Source of the DNA: Vreelandella nigrificans
GTDB lineage: Bacteria > Pseudomonadota > Gammaproteobacteria > Pseudomonadales > Halomonadaceae
DNA length: 64,000 nt
Direction of reading: 5' to 3'
Assembly (NCBI RefSeq): GCF_002374315.1
Contig: NZ_NWUX01000002.1
Span: 363,730-427,729 of the forward strand
In this document: piece after piece, positions 38,884 to 47,443 of the stretch
Layout: each line of letters opens with the position of its first letter
How positions within the stretch are numbered: the stretch's first letter is position 1
Program-made: the position numbers and the translations under genes
Notes under the pieces: generated by a model
What the model saw: only the letters and a program-made list of their open reading frames with translations
Database searches by the model: none
Told to the model about the DNA's origin: nothing

Positions 38884-39600
38884 ATGCTCAATCGCGCACT
38901 GCGCCGTTTTCTTCGCCTTTTATGGCGTCTTGTTTGGCGTGGTGCGCTGCTTTTTGTGGTGCTCTCAGTTGCTTTAGTCCTGCTCTTTCGCTTTGTACCG
39001 CCCCCAGGCTCCATGGTGATGGTAGAGCGTAAAATACAAAGTTGGATAAATAGCGAACCGATTGAAATAAAACGCCAATGGCGTAGCTGGGATAATTTAT
39101 CCAGTAACGCCAAGTTAGCGGTGATTGCCGCTGAAGATCAGCGCTTTCCTGTCCATCGGGGATTCGATTTAGTCGAAATGCAGCGTGCATGGCAAGCCAG
39201 CCGTGATGGTGCGCGTCTACGCGGGGCCAGTACGCTAAGTCAGCAGACCGCTAAAAACGTTTTTTTATGGAGTGGTCGCAGCTGGGCGCGTAAAGGTCTG
39301 GAAGCGTGGTTTACGTTGTTGATTGAAACGTTCTGGAGCAAGCAGCGTATTCTAGAGGTTTACTTGAATGTCGCTGAGTGGGACACCGGTGTGTTTGGTC
39401 TGGAAGCGGCTGCCGATCACTATTTTGGTGCTTCAGGCAGTGCGTTAACCGAGCGTCAAGCAAGCTTGCTAGCAGCTATTCTGCCTAGCCCCCGTACCCG
39501 TAGCGCATCTCGGCCAGATGCCCAAGTTGAGAGGCGTAGCCAGTGGATTCGTCAGCAAATGCGCAACTTAGGCGGTGTTAGTTATTTGCAGCGTTTGTAG
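38884..39600 (+). CDS. mtgA: Monofunctional biosynthetic peptidoglycan transglycosylase
   Basis: MtgA (238 aa) polymerises lipid II into glycan strands. One N-terminal membrane helix (about 15-37) precedes the GT51 domain: AAEDQRFPVHRGFD with the catalytic glutamate, GASTLSQQTAKNVFLW, and VYLNVAEWDTGVFGLEAAA. Length fits the monofunctional type without a transpeptidase domain. AAGGATACC precedes the ATG, 10 nt after the fghA stop. Confidence 0.94.
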   Translation: MLNRALRRFLRLLWRLVWRGALLFVVLSVALVLLFRFVPPPGSMVMVERKIQSWINSEPIEIKRQWRSWDNLSSNAKLAVIAAEDQRFPVHRGFDLVEMQRAWQASRDGARLRGASTLSQQTAKNVFLWSGRSWARKGLEAWFTLLIETFWSKQRILEVYLNVAEWDTGVFGLEAAADHYFGASGSALTERQASLLAAILPSPRTRSASRPDAQVERRSQWIRQQMRNLGGVSYLQRL

Positions 39601-39604
39601 TGTT

Positions 39605-40531
39605 TTAATAGGCCGCTTTACGGGGGCGCTTTACCACCATAATGACACCCATAATGGCAACGACCATCCCCGCTAACCCGAGCAGTGGCAGGCGCTCGTC
39701 AAAGAGCCACCATGCCTGTAGCGCAGTGACCGGCGGCACAAGGTAAAAGAGGCTGGCCACTCTTGAAGCTTCGCCTTTTTTTATCAAGGCCATCAGTAAC
39801 AAAATAGCCGCAATCGAAAGAATCAGTACAAGCCAGCCTAATGTGAGTATAAACGTTGTGCTCCATTGCACTTCCCGCGTCTCAAACAAGAGTGCACCAA
39901 CACCTAACAACGCGCCTGCGGCGATATATTGAATCACCGCCCCAGAAAGTAGGGGCATACTGGTGCAGTAACGTTTTTGATAAAGAGTTCCGAGCGAAAT
40001 GCCGAGCAACGCTGCAATAACGCTTAATAGTGCGCCAACGCCAAACCCTTCGAATAGCGAATTGCCCATATCAAGCTTGCTGCCAAGCACTAGACTGATC
40101 CCTATGAGTCCGAGCAAAAGCCCTAGCCATTGTCGAGAGCTTAAACGTTCGCCTAGCAATGGACCTGCACATGCAGCAGTTAACAACGGCTGTAAGCCAA
40201 CCAGGAGTGCTGCTAGCCCTGCTGGCATACCTAGGTAAATGGCATAGAAGACACCACCAAGGTAAGTGCCGTGTACTAATAAACCAGATATACCGATATG
40301 ACCCCATAGCCTGAGTGAAGAAGGCCAAGCGATACGCATTAATCCTACCAGGGGGATTAGCGCGAGTAGGGTCAGGACGAACCGTATGAATAAAAAAGTG
40401 AAAGGTTCAGCATAGGGAAGACCAAACTTTGCACCAATGAAACCGGTACTCCAGAGCAGAACAAATACCCCAGGCATCGCCGTTAGCCCTAAAGAAGAAA
40501 GTTTTTTATCTGATGCCAGATGGGAGCGCAT
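39605..40531 (-). CDS. EamA/DMT family transporter
   Basis: A 308-residue inner-membrane protein with ten predicted helices in two EamA repeats. GVFVLLWSTGFIGAKFGLPYAEPFTFLFIRF at the first repeat (split: VLLWSTGFIGAKFGLPYAEP) is typical of the drug/metabolite transporter superfamily. The second repeat ends with VPPVTALQAWWLFDERLPLL. Substrate is unknown; this subgroup exports amino acids or small metabolites. It is convergent with mtgA, 4 nt apart. Confidence 0.88.
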   Translation of the reverse strand: MRSHLASDKKLSSLGLTAMPGVFVLLWSTGFIGAKFGLPYAEPFTFLFIRFVLTLLALIPLVGLMRIAWPSSLRLWGHIGISGLLVHGTYLGGVFYAIYLGMPAGLAALLVGLQPLLTAACAGPLLGERLSSRQWLGLLLGLIGISLVLGSKLDMGNSLFEGFGVGALLSVIAALLGISLGTLYQKRYCTSMPLLSGAVIQYIAAGALLGVGALLFETREVQWSTTFILTLGWLVLILSIAAILLLMALIKKGEASRVASLFYLVPPVTALQAWWLFDERLPLLGLAGMVVAIMGVIMVVKRPRKAAY

Positions 40532-40683
40532 TGATATAAAGCCTCTGTTTTTACTCTAAAAAATCTGCTTGCTGTTACTTTTTGTTCTTTCGGTTGCTGA
40601 AAATTACATAAAAAGTTGAACCTGTTCCTGAACAACGCGTCACACTTGGCACATTCATAACGCGCCAATGAGGTTTCTTAATT

Positions 40684-41073
40684 ATGCAACGTATGACTGC
40701 TCTGTTTTCTGCTGCTCTTCTCGCTACTGGTCTGTTAGCAGGTACTGCCCACGCGCAGCAAGCTCAAGACCCGGCACAAGACCCGATGGCTACTCAGCAA
40801 GCCCCGGCTCAAGATTTTTCTGATCAGCAGCTTCAGCAGTTCGCCGATGCCTCTCAAGAAATCGCCGTGATCTCGCAAGAGTACACACAGCGTCTGCAGG
40901 AAGCAGAGGGTGAAGCTGACCAACAGGAAGTTCGGGCTGAAGCTAATGACCGTATGATTGAAATCGTCGAAGATAGCGGCCTAGATGTCGATACCTTTAA
41001 TGCTATCGGCCAGTCCATCCAGCAAGATCCGGAAATGATGCAACGCGTTCAAGAAATGGCTAACCAGTCATAA
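40684..41073 (+). CDS. DUF4168 secreted protein
   Basis: A 129-residue protein with a clear signal peptide (MQRMTALFSAALLATGLLAG, cleavage after THA-Q near 25). The mature part is rich in Gln, Asp and Glu and fits DUF4168: DFSDQQLQQFADASQEI, YTQRLQEAEG, and DSGLDVDTFNAIGQSIQQDP. Probably periplasmic and helical. Function is unknown. It stands alone, ending at a strong terminator. Confidence 0.82.
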   Translation: MQRMTALFSAALLATGLLAGTAHAQQAQDPAQDPMATQQAPAQDFSDQQLQQFADASQEIAVISQEYTQRLQEAEGEADQQEVRAEANDRMIEIVEDSGLDVDTFNAIGQSIQQDPEMMQRVQEMANQS

Positions 41074-41152
41074 CAATTATTGAACGAACAGTCTTGCGGA
41101 TAGTGACAGATTTTTCTTAACCTGCGAAGTAATCTGTTGAACCGCTTGTTAC

Positions 41153-41185
41153 AAAAGCCCAGCGTTAACGCGCTGGGCTTTTTCA
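41153..41185 (+). terminator. Rho-independent terminator after the DUF4168 gene
   Basis: AAAAGCCCAGCG (41153-41164) pairs perfectly with CGCTGGGCTTTT (41171-41182) around a 6-nt loop and ends in a T-run. Confidence 0.88.
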
Positions 41186-41200
41186 TGGGCCGTATTTATA

Positions 41201-41235
41201 CCCTTATGCTTATAGCCCCCTTATGCTTATAGCCC
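41201..41235. repeat. Tandem duplication of a 17-nt unit
   Basis: CCCTTATGCTTATAGCCC occurs twice at a 17-nt period (41201-41218 and 41218-41235), in the 292-nt gap before the CBS/DUF294 gene. The rest of that gap (41236-41365) shows no gene. Confidence 0.8.
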
Positions 41236-41365
41236 CATATAGCTCGCCCTTCGGCTCTTTTACTACCTTGAGGGTTTACGCCATCTACCCGCCACGTCAA
41301 ACTTAGTAGTAGCTTGTTCAAGAAGACATCCACCTGATGATACTAGGCGCCCAGCAGGAGAACGT

Positions 41366-43282
41366 ATGGATATTGAGTTGTTAGAAATACGTCAACACAT
41401 GGGGCAGTATCCCCCGTTTGATGGGCTATCAGATGAGCTTCTAGATGCCATTGCCGAACAGACGGAGGTACGTTATTTCAAAGCGGGTAGCGATATTCTG
41501 ACGCTTAATCAAACGCTTGACGAACTGTGTTTTATTCGTAGTGGCGCCGTGGAAGTCTATCGCCGTCAAGGAGAGCTTTATAATCGTTTAGGTGAGGGCG
41601 ATATTTTTGGGCACTTCAGCCTATTACGAAACCATAAAGTACGCTTTCCTGCCAAGGCTATTGAAGACACTCTGATTTACTATATTTCAGGCGCAGTCTT
41701 TCAGCGGCTATGTGAGGAGGATGATGATTTTGCTGATTTTGTTGAGTTGGAGCGGCCTCGCTTAGAAACCGTTGCTGAGCAACAGAAAAAATCCAACGAT
41801 ATGATGGTCACGCGAATACGGAAATTGGTGACGCGCTACCCAGTGATGGTCGAGGCAACCACCAGCGTGCAGGAAGCGGCTAAGCAGGTAACCGAAGCCC
41901 AGGCCTCTGCTGTATTAGTGATCAATGAAGGAAGCGATAATCCTCGTTACAGCTTCCAGGATAGTGAAGGTAAGACTTGGCAAATGTGCGGTATTCTTAC
42001 CGATAGTGACTTTCGTACTCGCATCGTCGCTGAGGGGCTATCGCCGCAAACGGCGATTGGCGATGTGATCTCTGAGCGCCTAATTACTGTTCAGGCGGAC
42101 GCCTCAATATACGAAGCAATGCTGACGATGCTGCGCAGTAATGTGCATCATTTACCGGTGCTTTACCGCCAGCGCCCCGTTGGTGTCGTGCACCTCTCCG
42201 ATATCATTCGTTACGAGACCCATAGCGGCCTCTATTTAGTGAGCAATATTTTTAATCAGTCGAATGCTCAAGGGTTAGCCAAGCTGGCGCCTGACGTACG
42301 TGCAGCCTTTGTGCGTATGGTTCAGGAAGGCGCTAATTCGCAGATGGTGGGTAGTGCACTTTCGACCATAGGCCGCAGCTTTACAAGACGGCTGTTGGAA
42401 ATGGCCGAAGCGGAACTGGGTCCACCGCCCGTGCCTTACTGCTTCATGGTGAACGGCTCCATGGCGCGTAATGAACAGAGTATTGTGACCGACCAGGATA
42501 ATGCACTGATTCTGTCTGATGATTTTAACCCTGAGCAGCACGACGACTACTTTTATGCGTTGGCGAAAATTGTCAGCGATGGATTAGATGCCTGCGGGTA
42601 CACCTACTGTAAGGGTGATGTGATGGCGACCAATCGCCAATGGAGGCAGCCGCTGAAGGTTTGGAAGCACTATTTCGATGATTGGATGGCTAACCCAACA
42701 CCAGAAAAATTATTACATAGCTCGATTTTCTTCGATTTAGACAGTATCTATGGAGAGGATCACTTTGTTGAAACGTTGCAGGATCTAATCGCCGAGACGG
42801 CACCAAAATCGCCGCTATTTTTAGCGGCTATGGCCCGCAATGCACTGAATCGCACTCCGCCGCTTGGCTTTTTCCGCACCTTTGTGATGGAAAAGGATGG
42901 TAAGCACAATAACTCCATTAATTTAAAGCGGCGCGGTACTGCACCTATGGTGGATCTGATTCGCGTGCATGCTCTGGCCTGTGGCTCAAAAGCGCAGAAC
43001 TCCTTTCAACGCCTGAACGCCATTAGTAATACTCAACTGTTAGCTACCGGTGTCAGCGATAAGCTTAGCTACGCGTTTGAGTTTTTGTGTATGTCACGGA
43101 TTCGTCACCAAATGATCGACCTTCAAGAGGAGCGCGAACCAGATAATAATATCGAGCCAGAAAATGTTGCTGACAGTGAGCGCCATACCCTTAAAGATGC
43201 ATTCCAGGTATTAAGCAATGCACAAAAGTTTTTGAAATTCCGCTATCCGGTGCCTGTCCAGCGCCCAGGAGCGAGGCGTTAG
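41366..43282 (+). CDS. cNMP-binding / CBS / DUF294 nucleotidyltransferase-like protein
   Basis: A 638-residue cytoplasmic signalling protein. Domains in order: a cyclic-nucleotide-binding-like fold (about 15-125, with GAVEVYRRQGELYNRLGEGD), a CBS pair (about 160-300, with LPVLYRQRPVGVVHLSDII), a DUF294 nucleotidyltransferase-like domain (GSMARNEQSIVTDQDNALIL) and a DUF294 C-terminal domain (about 490-625). The GS...R.EQ...TDQDNA pattern resembles GlnD/GlnE-type nucleotidyltransferases. Such genes are often near acetyl-CoA synthetase and acetate permease genes, which are absent here. Target unknown. AGGAG precedes ATG. Confidence 0.88.
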   Translation: MDIELLEIRQHMGQYPPFDGLSDELLDAIAEQTEVRYFKAGSDILTLNQTLDELCFIRSGAVEVYRRQGELYNRLGEGDIFGHFSLLRNHKVRFPAKAIEDTLIYYISGAVFQRLCEEDDDFADFVELERPRLETVAEQQKKSNDMMVTRIRKLVTRYPVMVEATTSVQEAAKQVTEAQASAVLVINEGSDNPRYSFQDSEGKTWQMCGILTDSDFRTRIVAEGLSPQTAIGDVISERLITVQADASIYEAMLTMLRSNVHHLPVLYRQRPVGVVHLSDIIRYETHSGLYLVSNIFNQSNAQGLAKLAPDVRAAFVRMVQEGANSQMVGSALSTIGRSFTRRLLEMAEAELGPPPVPYCFMVNGSMARNEQSIVTDQDNALILSDDFNPEQHDDYFYALAKIVSDGLDACGYTYCKGDVMATNRQWRQPLKVWKHYFDDWMANPTPEKLLHSSIFFDLDSIYGEDHFVETLQDLIAETAPKSPLFLAAMARNALNRTPPLGFFRTFVMEKDGKHNNSINLKRRGTAPMVDLIRVHALACGSKAQNSFQRLNAISNTQLLATGVSDKLSYAFEFLCMSRIRHQMIDLQEEREPDNNIEPENVADSERHTLKDAFQVLSNAQKFLKFRYPVPVQRPGARR

Positions 43283-43283
43283 T

Positions 43284-44009
43284 ATGAAGGGAATACGACC
43301 ACGGCAGCGTATTACCCAGGCGAATTGGTCTGATTACCTGAAAGCCAGGGCACAGCACGCTCAAGATGATGCGCTCAAACAGTTCTTTGAGGCATCATTG
43401 CCTAGTCCTGAGACGCCAATATCCCAGGTGCCAATGGTGGCTCTGGATATGGAAACCACTGGGCTTGATGAACGACGCCACAGTATTGTCAGTGTGGGTG
43501 TGGTGCCATTCTCACTAGATCGCATCAAGCTAGCCGAGCGCCGTTATTGGGTGGTTAAGCCCTCTAGGTCACTTGATGAAGAATCCATCGCTTATCACCA
43601 TATCACCCATTCAGAAATTGCCACTGCACCAGATTTAGACGCTGTGCTGGATGAACTGTTAAAGGCAATAGCAGGGCGTGTGGTGGTGGTACATTTTCGT
43701 AATATTGAGCGCCCATTTTTTGATGCAGCAGTGAAAGCTAGGCGTGGCGAGGGAGTGATGTTTCCAATGATAGACACGATGTCGTTAGAGGCGAGGATGC
43801 ATCGGCAAACGCTTTGGGCACGCTTTCGTCGCTGGCTGGGAAGGCCACCTGTTTCTATCCGTTTAAATGCTAGCCGCGCAAGATATGGGCTACCTACTTA
43901 TCAAGGTCACCATGCCTTGGTTGATGCACTTGCCACTGCCGAACTGCTGCAAGCCCAAATTTCCTATCACTATGCGCCGGAAACGCCGCTGAAAGACGTC
44001 TGGTGCTGA
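43284..44009 (+). CDS. DEDDh 3'-5' exonuclease (DnaQ-like)
   Basis: A 241-residue exonuclease of the DnaQ fold. Catalytic motifs are visible: VALDMETTGLDERRHSIVSVG (Exo I, shown here as D-M-E), VVHFRNIERPFFDAAV (Exo II) and HHALVDALATAELLQ (Exo III, DEDDh type). It starts one base after the stop of the CBS/DUF294 gene, so the two are co-translated, an association common in gammaproteobacteria. It is not the replicative epsilon subunit. Substrate is unknown. Confidence 0.9.
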   Translation: MKGIRPRQRITQANWSDYLKARAQHAQDDALKQFFEASLPSPETPISQVPMVALDMETTGLDERRHSIVSVGVVPFSLDRIKLAERRYWVVKPSRSLDEESIAYHHITHSEIATAPDLDAVLDELLKAIAGRVVVVHFRNIERPFFDAAVKARRGEGVMFPMIDTMSLEARMHRQTLWARFRRWLGRPPVSIRLNASRARYGLPTYQGHHALVDALATAELLQAQISYHYAPETPLKDVWC

Positions 44010-44039
44010 ACCACTGATTAATTTGGCATTGGGAAATGC

Positions 44040-44067
44040 AAACGGGCAGCCACAAGGCTGCCCGTTT
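44040..44067. terminator. Bidirectional terminator between the exonuclease and BCCT genes
   Basis: AAACGGGCAGCC (44040-44051) pairs perfectly with GGCTGCCCGTTT (44056-44067) over a 4-nt loop between two converging genes. Confidence 0.85.
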
Positions 44068-44085
44068 GGCTTATTACTACTGTGT

Positions 44086-45726
44086 TTATGCGGGTTTGGG
44101 TTCGCTCATCAGGCCTTTGATAATGGCATAGCATGCCACCAACAAAATAATGGTGAACGGGAAACCAGTGGAGACCGCCATAGTTTGTAGTGCAGTTAAG
44201 CCACCGCCAAGTAGCAACGCAATCGCGATAGCTCCTTCAATAATCGCCCAAAACACCCGCTGCGGTTTCGGCGCATCTACCTTACCGCCAGCAGTGATTG
44301 AATCGATAACCAATGAGCCTGAATCCGACGAGGTGACAAAGAATATCACCACTAGCAGAATCGCTACGAACGACGTGATTTGCGACAGTGGTAGCTGCTC
44401 AAGCATGATAAACAGCTGTAAATCAACGCCCGCATCACGCACCGCCTCAATACCTTGGCTAACGTACTGGTCAATGGCGGTACCACCAAACGTCGTCATC
44501 CATAGTACCGATACAAGGGAAGGCACCAGCAATACAGAGATCAGAAATTCCCGAACGGTGCGCCCACGTGAAACCCGGGCAATGAACATACCGACATACG
44601 GAGACCAGGAAATCCACCATGCCCAGTAGAAGGCGGTCCAACCCTGGCTGAAGTTAGCATCTTCACGGCCGAAGGGGTTAGACAGGGCAGGCAAGTGCAC
44701 GGCATAGTTGATCAAGTTTTCAAAGAAGCCAGTAGCAATTAGCAGTGTTGGGCCAACGGCAATAACGAAAAACAGCAGTAGTGCTGCCATCGCAATATTG
44801 ATCTTTGATAGCAGCTGAACGCCTTTATCCACCCCAGCCATGATCGAACCAATAGCAATGATGGTGATGCCAATGATCAGTAGGATCATCGTGATATCGG
44901 TTTCTGGTGCGCCGAACAAGTAGCTTAAACCTGCTGCTGCTTGCGTTGCACCCAGGCCCAGAGATGTCGCCAGACCAAACAGTGTGGCAAAGACAGCCAA
45001 TATATCAATCACGTGGCCTGGCCATCCCCAGACGCGTTCACCCAATATCGGGTAGAACACCGAACGCATTGAAAGGGGGAGGCCTTTGTTAAAGGAGAAC
45101 AGGGCTAGTGAGAGTGCGACTACCGCATAAATTGCCCAGGGGTGTAGGCCCCAGTGGAAGATCGTTGCAGCCATGCCCAACGCAGCGGCGGCCGCTGTAT
45201 CACCTTCAGCACCCGCCAGCGGAGCCCAGCTTCCGCCATCGAATGACGTGCCAAAGTGAGTCAGGGGTTCGTTGACGCCAAAAAACATCAAACCAATGCC
45301 CATGCCCGCGGCGAACAGCATTGAAAACCAGCCAACATAGGTAAAATCAGGCTTGGCATCGGCGCCGCCTATGCGGATCTTGCCCAGCGGCGAGACAATC
45401 AGCCCAAGGCACAGGACAACGAAAATATTGGCGGCTAGAATAAAGAACCACGACAAATTACCGGTTAAAAAGCCAAAGATAGCGCTATAAACCGGAGCGA
45501 TAGTGTCCTGTAAGGCAAGCGTAAGAATGACAAACAGCAGCACTACGATTGACGAGATGGTAAATACCTTACCGTGTAGGTCAAGGTTTACCCCCATAGT
45601 GCTGGTAGTAATGTTGTCTTGACCGATCACATAGTCGGTATCGATAAGATTCGCTGCGCCCTCAGGGGCCGGTATGCCCTCTGATACTGGCTCTTCAGGG
45701 GAGCGTTTAGAATCAGGATTATCCAC
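44086..45726 (-). CDS. BCCT family betaine/choline/carnitine transporter
   Basis: A 546-residue sodium-coupled transporter with 12 expected helices and a long polar N-terminus. The ion-site helix reads FAAGMGIGLMFFGVNEPL, and the substrate aromatic box region is FYWAWWISWSPYVGMFIARV followed by SRGRTVREF. Both are strong family signatures. The N-terminal GMGIG glycines match sodium-coupled betaine transporters. The start is GTG 45726 with GGAGAAG upstream. In a halophile this most likely imports glycine betaine for osmoprotection; substrate is not proven. Confidence 0.92.
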   Translation of the reverse strand: MDNPDSKRSPEEPVSEGIPAPEGAANLIDTDYVIGQDNITTSTMGVNLDLHGKVFTISSIVVLLFVILTLALQDTIAPVYSAIFGFLTGNLSWFFILAANIFVVLCLGLIVSPLGKIRIGGADAKPDFTYVGWFSMLFAAGMGIGLMFFGVNEPLTHFGTSFDGGSWAPLAGAEGDTAAAAALGMAATIFHWGLHPWAIYAVVALSLALFSFNKGLPLSMRSVFYPILGERVWGWPGHVIDILAVFATLFGLATSLGLGATQAAAGLSYLFGAPETDITMILLIIGITIIAIGSIMAGVDKGVQLLSKINIAMAALLLFFVIAVGPTLLIATGFFENLINYAVHLPALSNPFGREDANFSQGWTAFYWAWWISWSPYVGMFIARVSRGRTVREFLISVLLVPSLVSVLWMTTFGGTAIDQYVSQGIEAVRDAGVDLQLFIMLEQLPLSQITSFVAILLVVIFFVTSSDSGSLVIDSITAGGKVDAPKPQRVFWAIIEGAIAIALLLGGGLTALQTMAVSTGFPFTIILLVACYAIIKGLMSEPKPA

Positions 45727-46378
45727 GAAAGCTTCTCCATTTTTTTAAACTTAGTGCATCCAGTTAAGAGGATGCTGTCGCCTGTGCCTGAGGAGCGCGG
45801 CACCGGCTTGCGTCACACTGCTAACAATTACAAAGGTAATCATAACAAACAGTGTTTAATCTTGGTTCAACGGGGTGCCTATCAGCATGTGAAAACATGC
45901 TAAAACGCAGCGCTAGCAGGTTCTATCACCAGCAGCTTGGCATTGCAAATGACCCGCTGCCATCGTTAATACACGTTGTGCTTTATTGGCCTAGTGTGCC
46001 ATATCGGCTCGGTGAGTGGGCTGTCAAATGCCACATGTGTCATTTTTAACCCGTGATAATATTGATGAAATACTAGGCGATAGACTTTTTTGTTTTTATA
46101 GGTTGTTGATTTTTATTTGTTTTATTATTATTTTTCTATTGTGGCATGTTGTGTGAATTGTTTTCTATATGTACACAGTTAATGGTGAAACGCCAGCCAG
46201 TAAAGTGAAGAAAGCGAGGGGAAAGGCCAGCTTTCATATATTATGTATAAGCGCTTTTTTATTTCGTGATATAAGCTGATCAAATGCTGTAAGTTGATCG
46301 GATAGAGCGAAAATGATAAAGAGTGGCCCAAAAAGAGTGGCTGAGCGACATAAACCAGTTTCAACGGAGGTAAGTCTC
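45727..46378. other. Large AT-rich intergenic region
   Basis: 652 nt between the divergent BCCT transporter and the first acidic lipoprotein gene. The part around 46060-46270 is clearly richer in A and T than its surroundings, with a run of T-rich sequence at 46080-46140. I found no convincing gene, RNA or strong hairpin; short frames lack start sites and family resemblance. Promoters for both flanking genes must be here. Confidence 0.5.
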
Positions 46379-46777
46379 ATGGATAAGCAATTTTTTAAAC
46401 GCCCGCGTGTATTAACGTTATGCATGCTAGCGGCTACCGTTAGTACATTGGCACTAGCGGGCTGTGGCAACGGTGAAGAAGAACTACCACCTACTCAGCA
46501 ACCTGAGACTATGGAGCAGGATGCGACTACGCAACCAGGTCAAGCGCCTGGGATGGAGAATGATCCTGCTATGCCAGACGAGCCTGCTTCGATGGACGAT
46601 CCAGGCCTAAGTGACCCAGCTATGGACGACCCGGCCGCTAGCCAAGAGCCGATGCCCGGTGAAGAGTCCGATTTGGATGATACAGATCTCGATGATCCAG
46701 GTTTTGGAGAAGGTACAGATCCTATGCCTGGTGCAGATGAAACTGAAGATGACGATGAGTTAACCAACACCCAGTAA
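46379..46777 (+). CDS. Highly acidic small lipoprotein
   Basis: A 132-residue predicted lipoprotein with lipobox LALAGC (Cys29) and a near-perfect GGAGGTAAG before the ATG. By my count about 33 of 104 residues after the signal are Asp or Glu and there is no Lys, Arg or His. The mature part is low complexity with repeated Asp-Pro, Met and Gln (for example DDPGLSDPAMDDPA). There is no recognisable domain; it may be disordered in the periplasm or at the surface. A second, shorter gene of the same design follows at 47096. Function unknown. Confidence 0.8.
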   Translation: MDKQFFKRPRVLTLCMLAATVSTLALAGCGNGEEELPPTQQPETMEQDATTQPGQAPGMENDPAMPDEPASMDDPGLSDPAMDDPAASQEPMPGEESDLDDTDLDDPGFGEGTDPMPGADETEDDDELTNTQ

Positions 46778-47095
46778 GGTTTTACCGCTCCCTACGATGG
46801 TAAGCCGAACCAGCTGTCTGTTCCCTGCGGCTGCTCCACGCGGTTTATCATCCTTTTCCCTCGCGCCCGCGAGGGTTTTTTTTGTCCTGAATTTACCCTT
46901 GATCGATGTTTATTATTGGCTGATGTTTAACACTGATCGCTGTTTGTTATGGATGAGTGGTGTGTCAAACCAGAGAAGGTTAGTTTGGCAAGTGAAGATT
47001 GAAACCGCTATGTTGAATAGGCGGTTAGGTTGAATGGGCAGTTAGCGGAACGAGCTCATAAACCCTGAATTCAGAAGCTAAGGAAGGAGTATGAC
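46778..47095. other. Gap between the two acidic lipoprotein genes
   Basis: Contains the terminator at 46858-46883 and an imperfect direct repeat, GATCGATGTTTATTATTGG (46901-46919) against GATCGCTGTTTGTTATGG (46935-46952). No gene is seen. The promoter of the second lipoprotein gene should lie at about 46950-47080. Confidence 0.5.
46858..46883 (+). terminator. Rho-independent terminator after the acidic lipoprotein
   Basis: CCCTCGCG (46858-46865) pairs with CGCGAGGG (46868-46875) and is followed by eight T residues. Confidence 0.9.
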
Positions 47096-47293
47096 ATGAT
47101 GTCCACAAAGCAGAGCCGTCGCTTAAGTACGCTGCTATTTAGTACGACGTTAGCCTGTGCAATGTTGGTGCTGTCTGGGTGTGGTGATAGTTCACCGCCG
47201 AATGAAGATGCCGAGCCTGAGCCAGAGCAGCCGATGAGCCAAGGGCCTATGTCAAATGACGACGCTGGTGATGCACCCAGCGATGAGTTATAG
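47096..47293 (+). CDS. Small acidic lipoprotein, second of the pair
   Basis: A 65-residue predicted lipoprotein; lipobox LVLSGC places Cys29 as the first mature residue. The 37-residue mature part is rich in Asp, Glu and Pro (for example NEDAEPEPEQPMSQGPM) and has no Lys, Arg or His. AAGGAG precedes the start; ATG 47096 or 47099 may be used. It shares layout and composition with the gene at 46379, which points to a duplicated or co-functional pair. Function unknown. Confidence 0.75.
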   Translation: MMSTKQSRRLSTLLFSTTLACAMLVLSGCGDSSPPNEDAEPEPEQPMSQGPMSNDDAGDAPSDEL

Positions 47294-47337
47294 CGGGCAA
47301 GATTTTGCGTTTACTAACGTGGTCGTATCGATCAACT

Positions 47338-47368
47338 CTAAAAGGCTAGGGCGGGCCTAGCCTTTTAG
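47338..47368. terminator. Bidirectional terminator after the second lipoprotein gene
   Basis: CTAAAAGGCTAGG (47338-47350) pairs perfectly with CCTAGCCTTTTAG (47356-47368) over a 5-nt loop, between converging genes. Confidence 0.85.
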
Positions 47369-47443
47369 GTAGAACGTCTGCTTAGGTAGCTCTTCGTTTT
47401 ACTGCTTCAGGAAATAGCTGAGAGGAGTTGCTAAGTAGTGTTT

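Noticed and set aside
45852..46049. A 65-codon frame in the AT-rich gap
   Set aside because: No ribosome binding site or recognisable product; composition looks non-coding.
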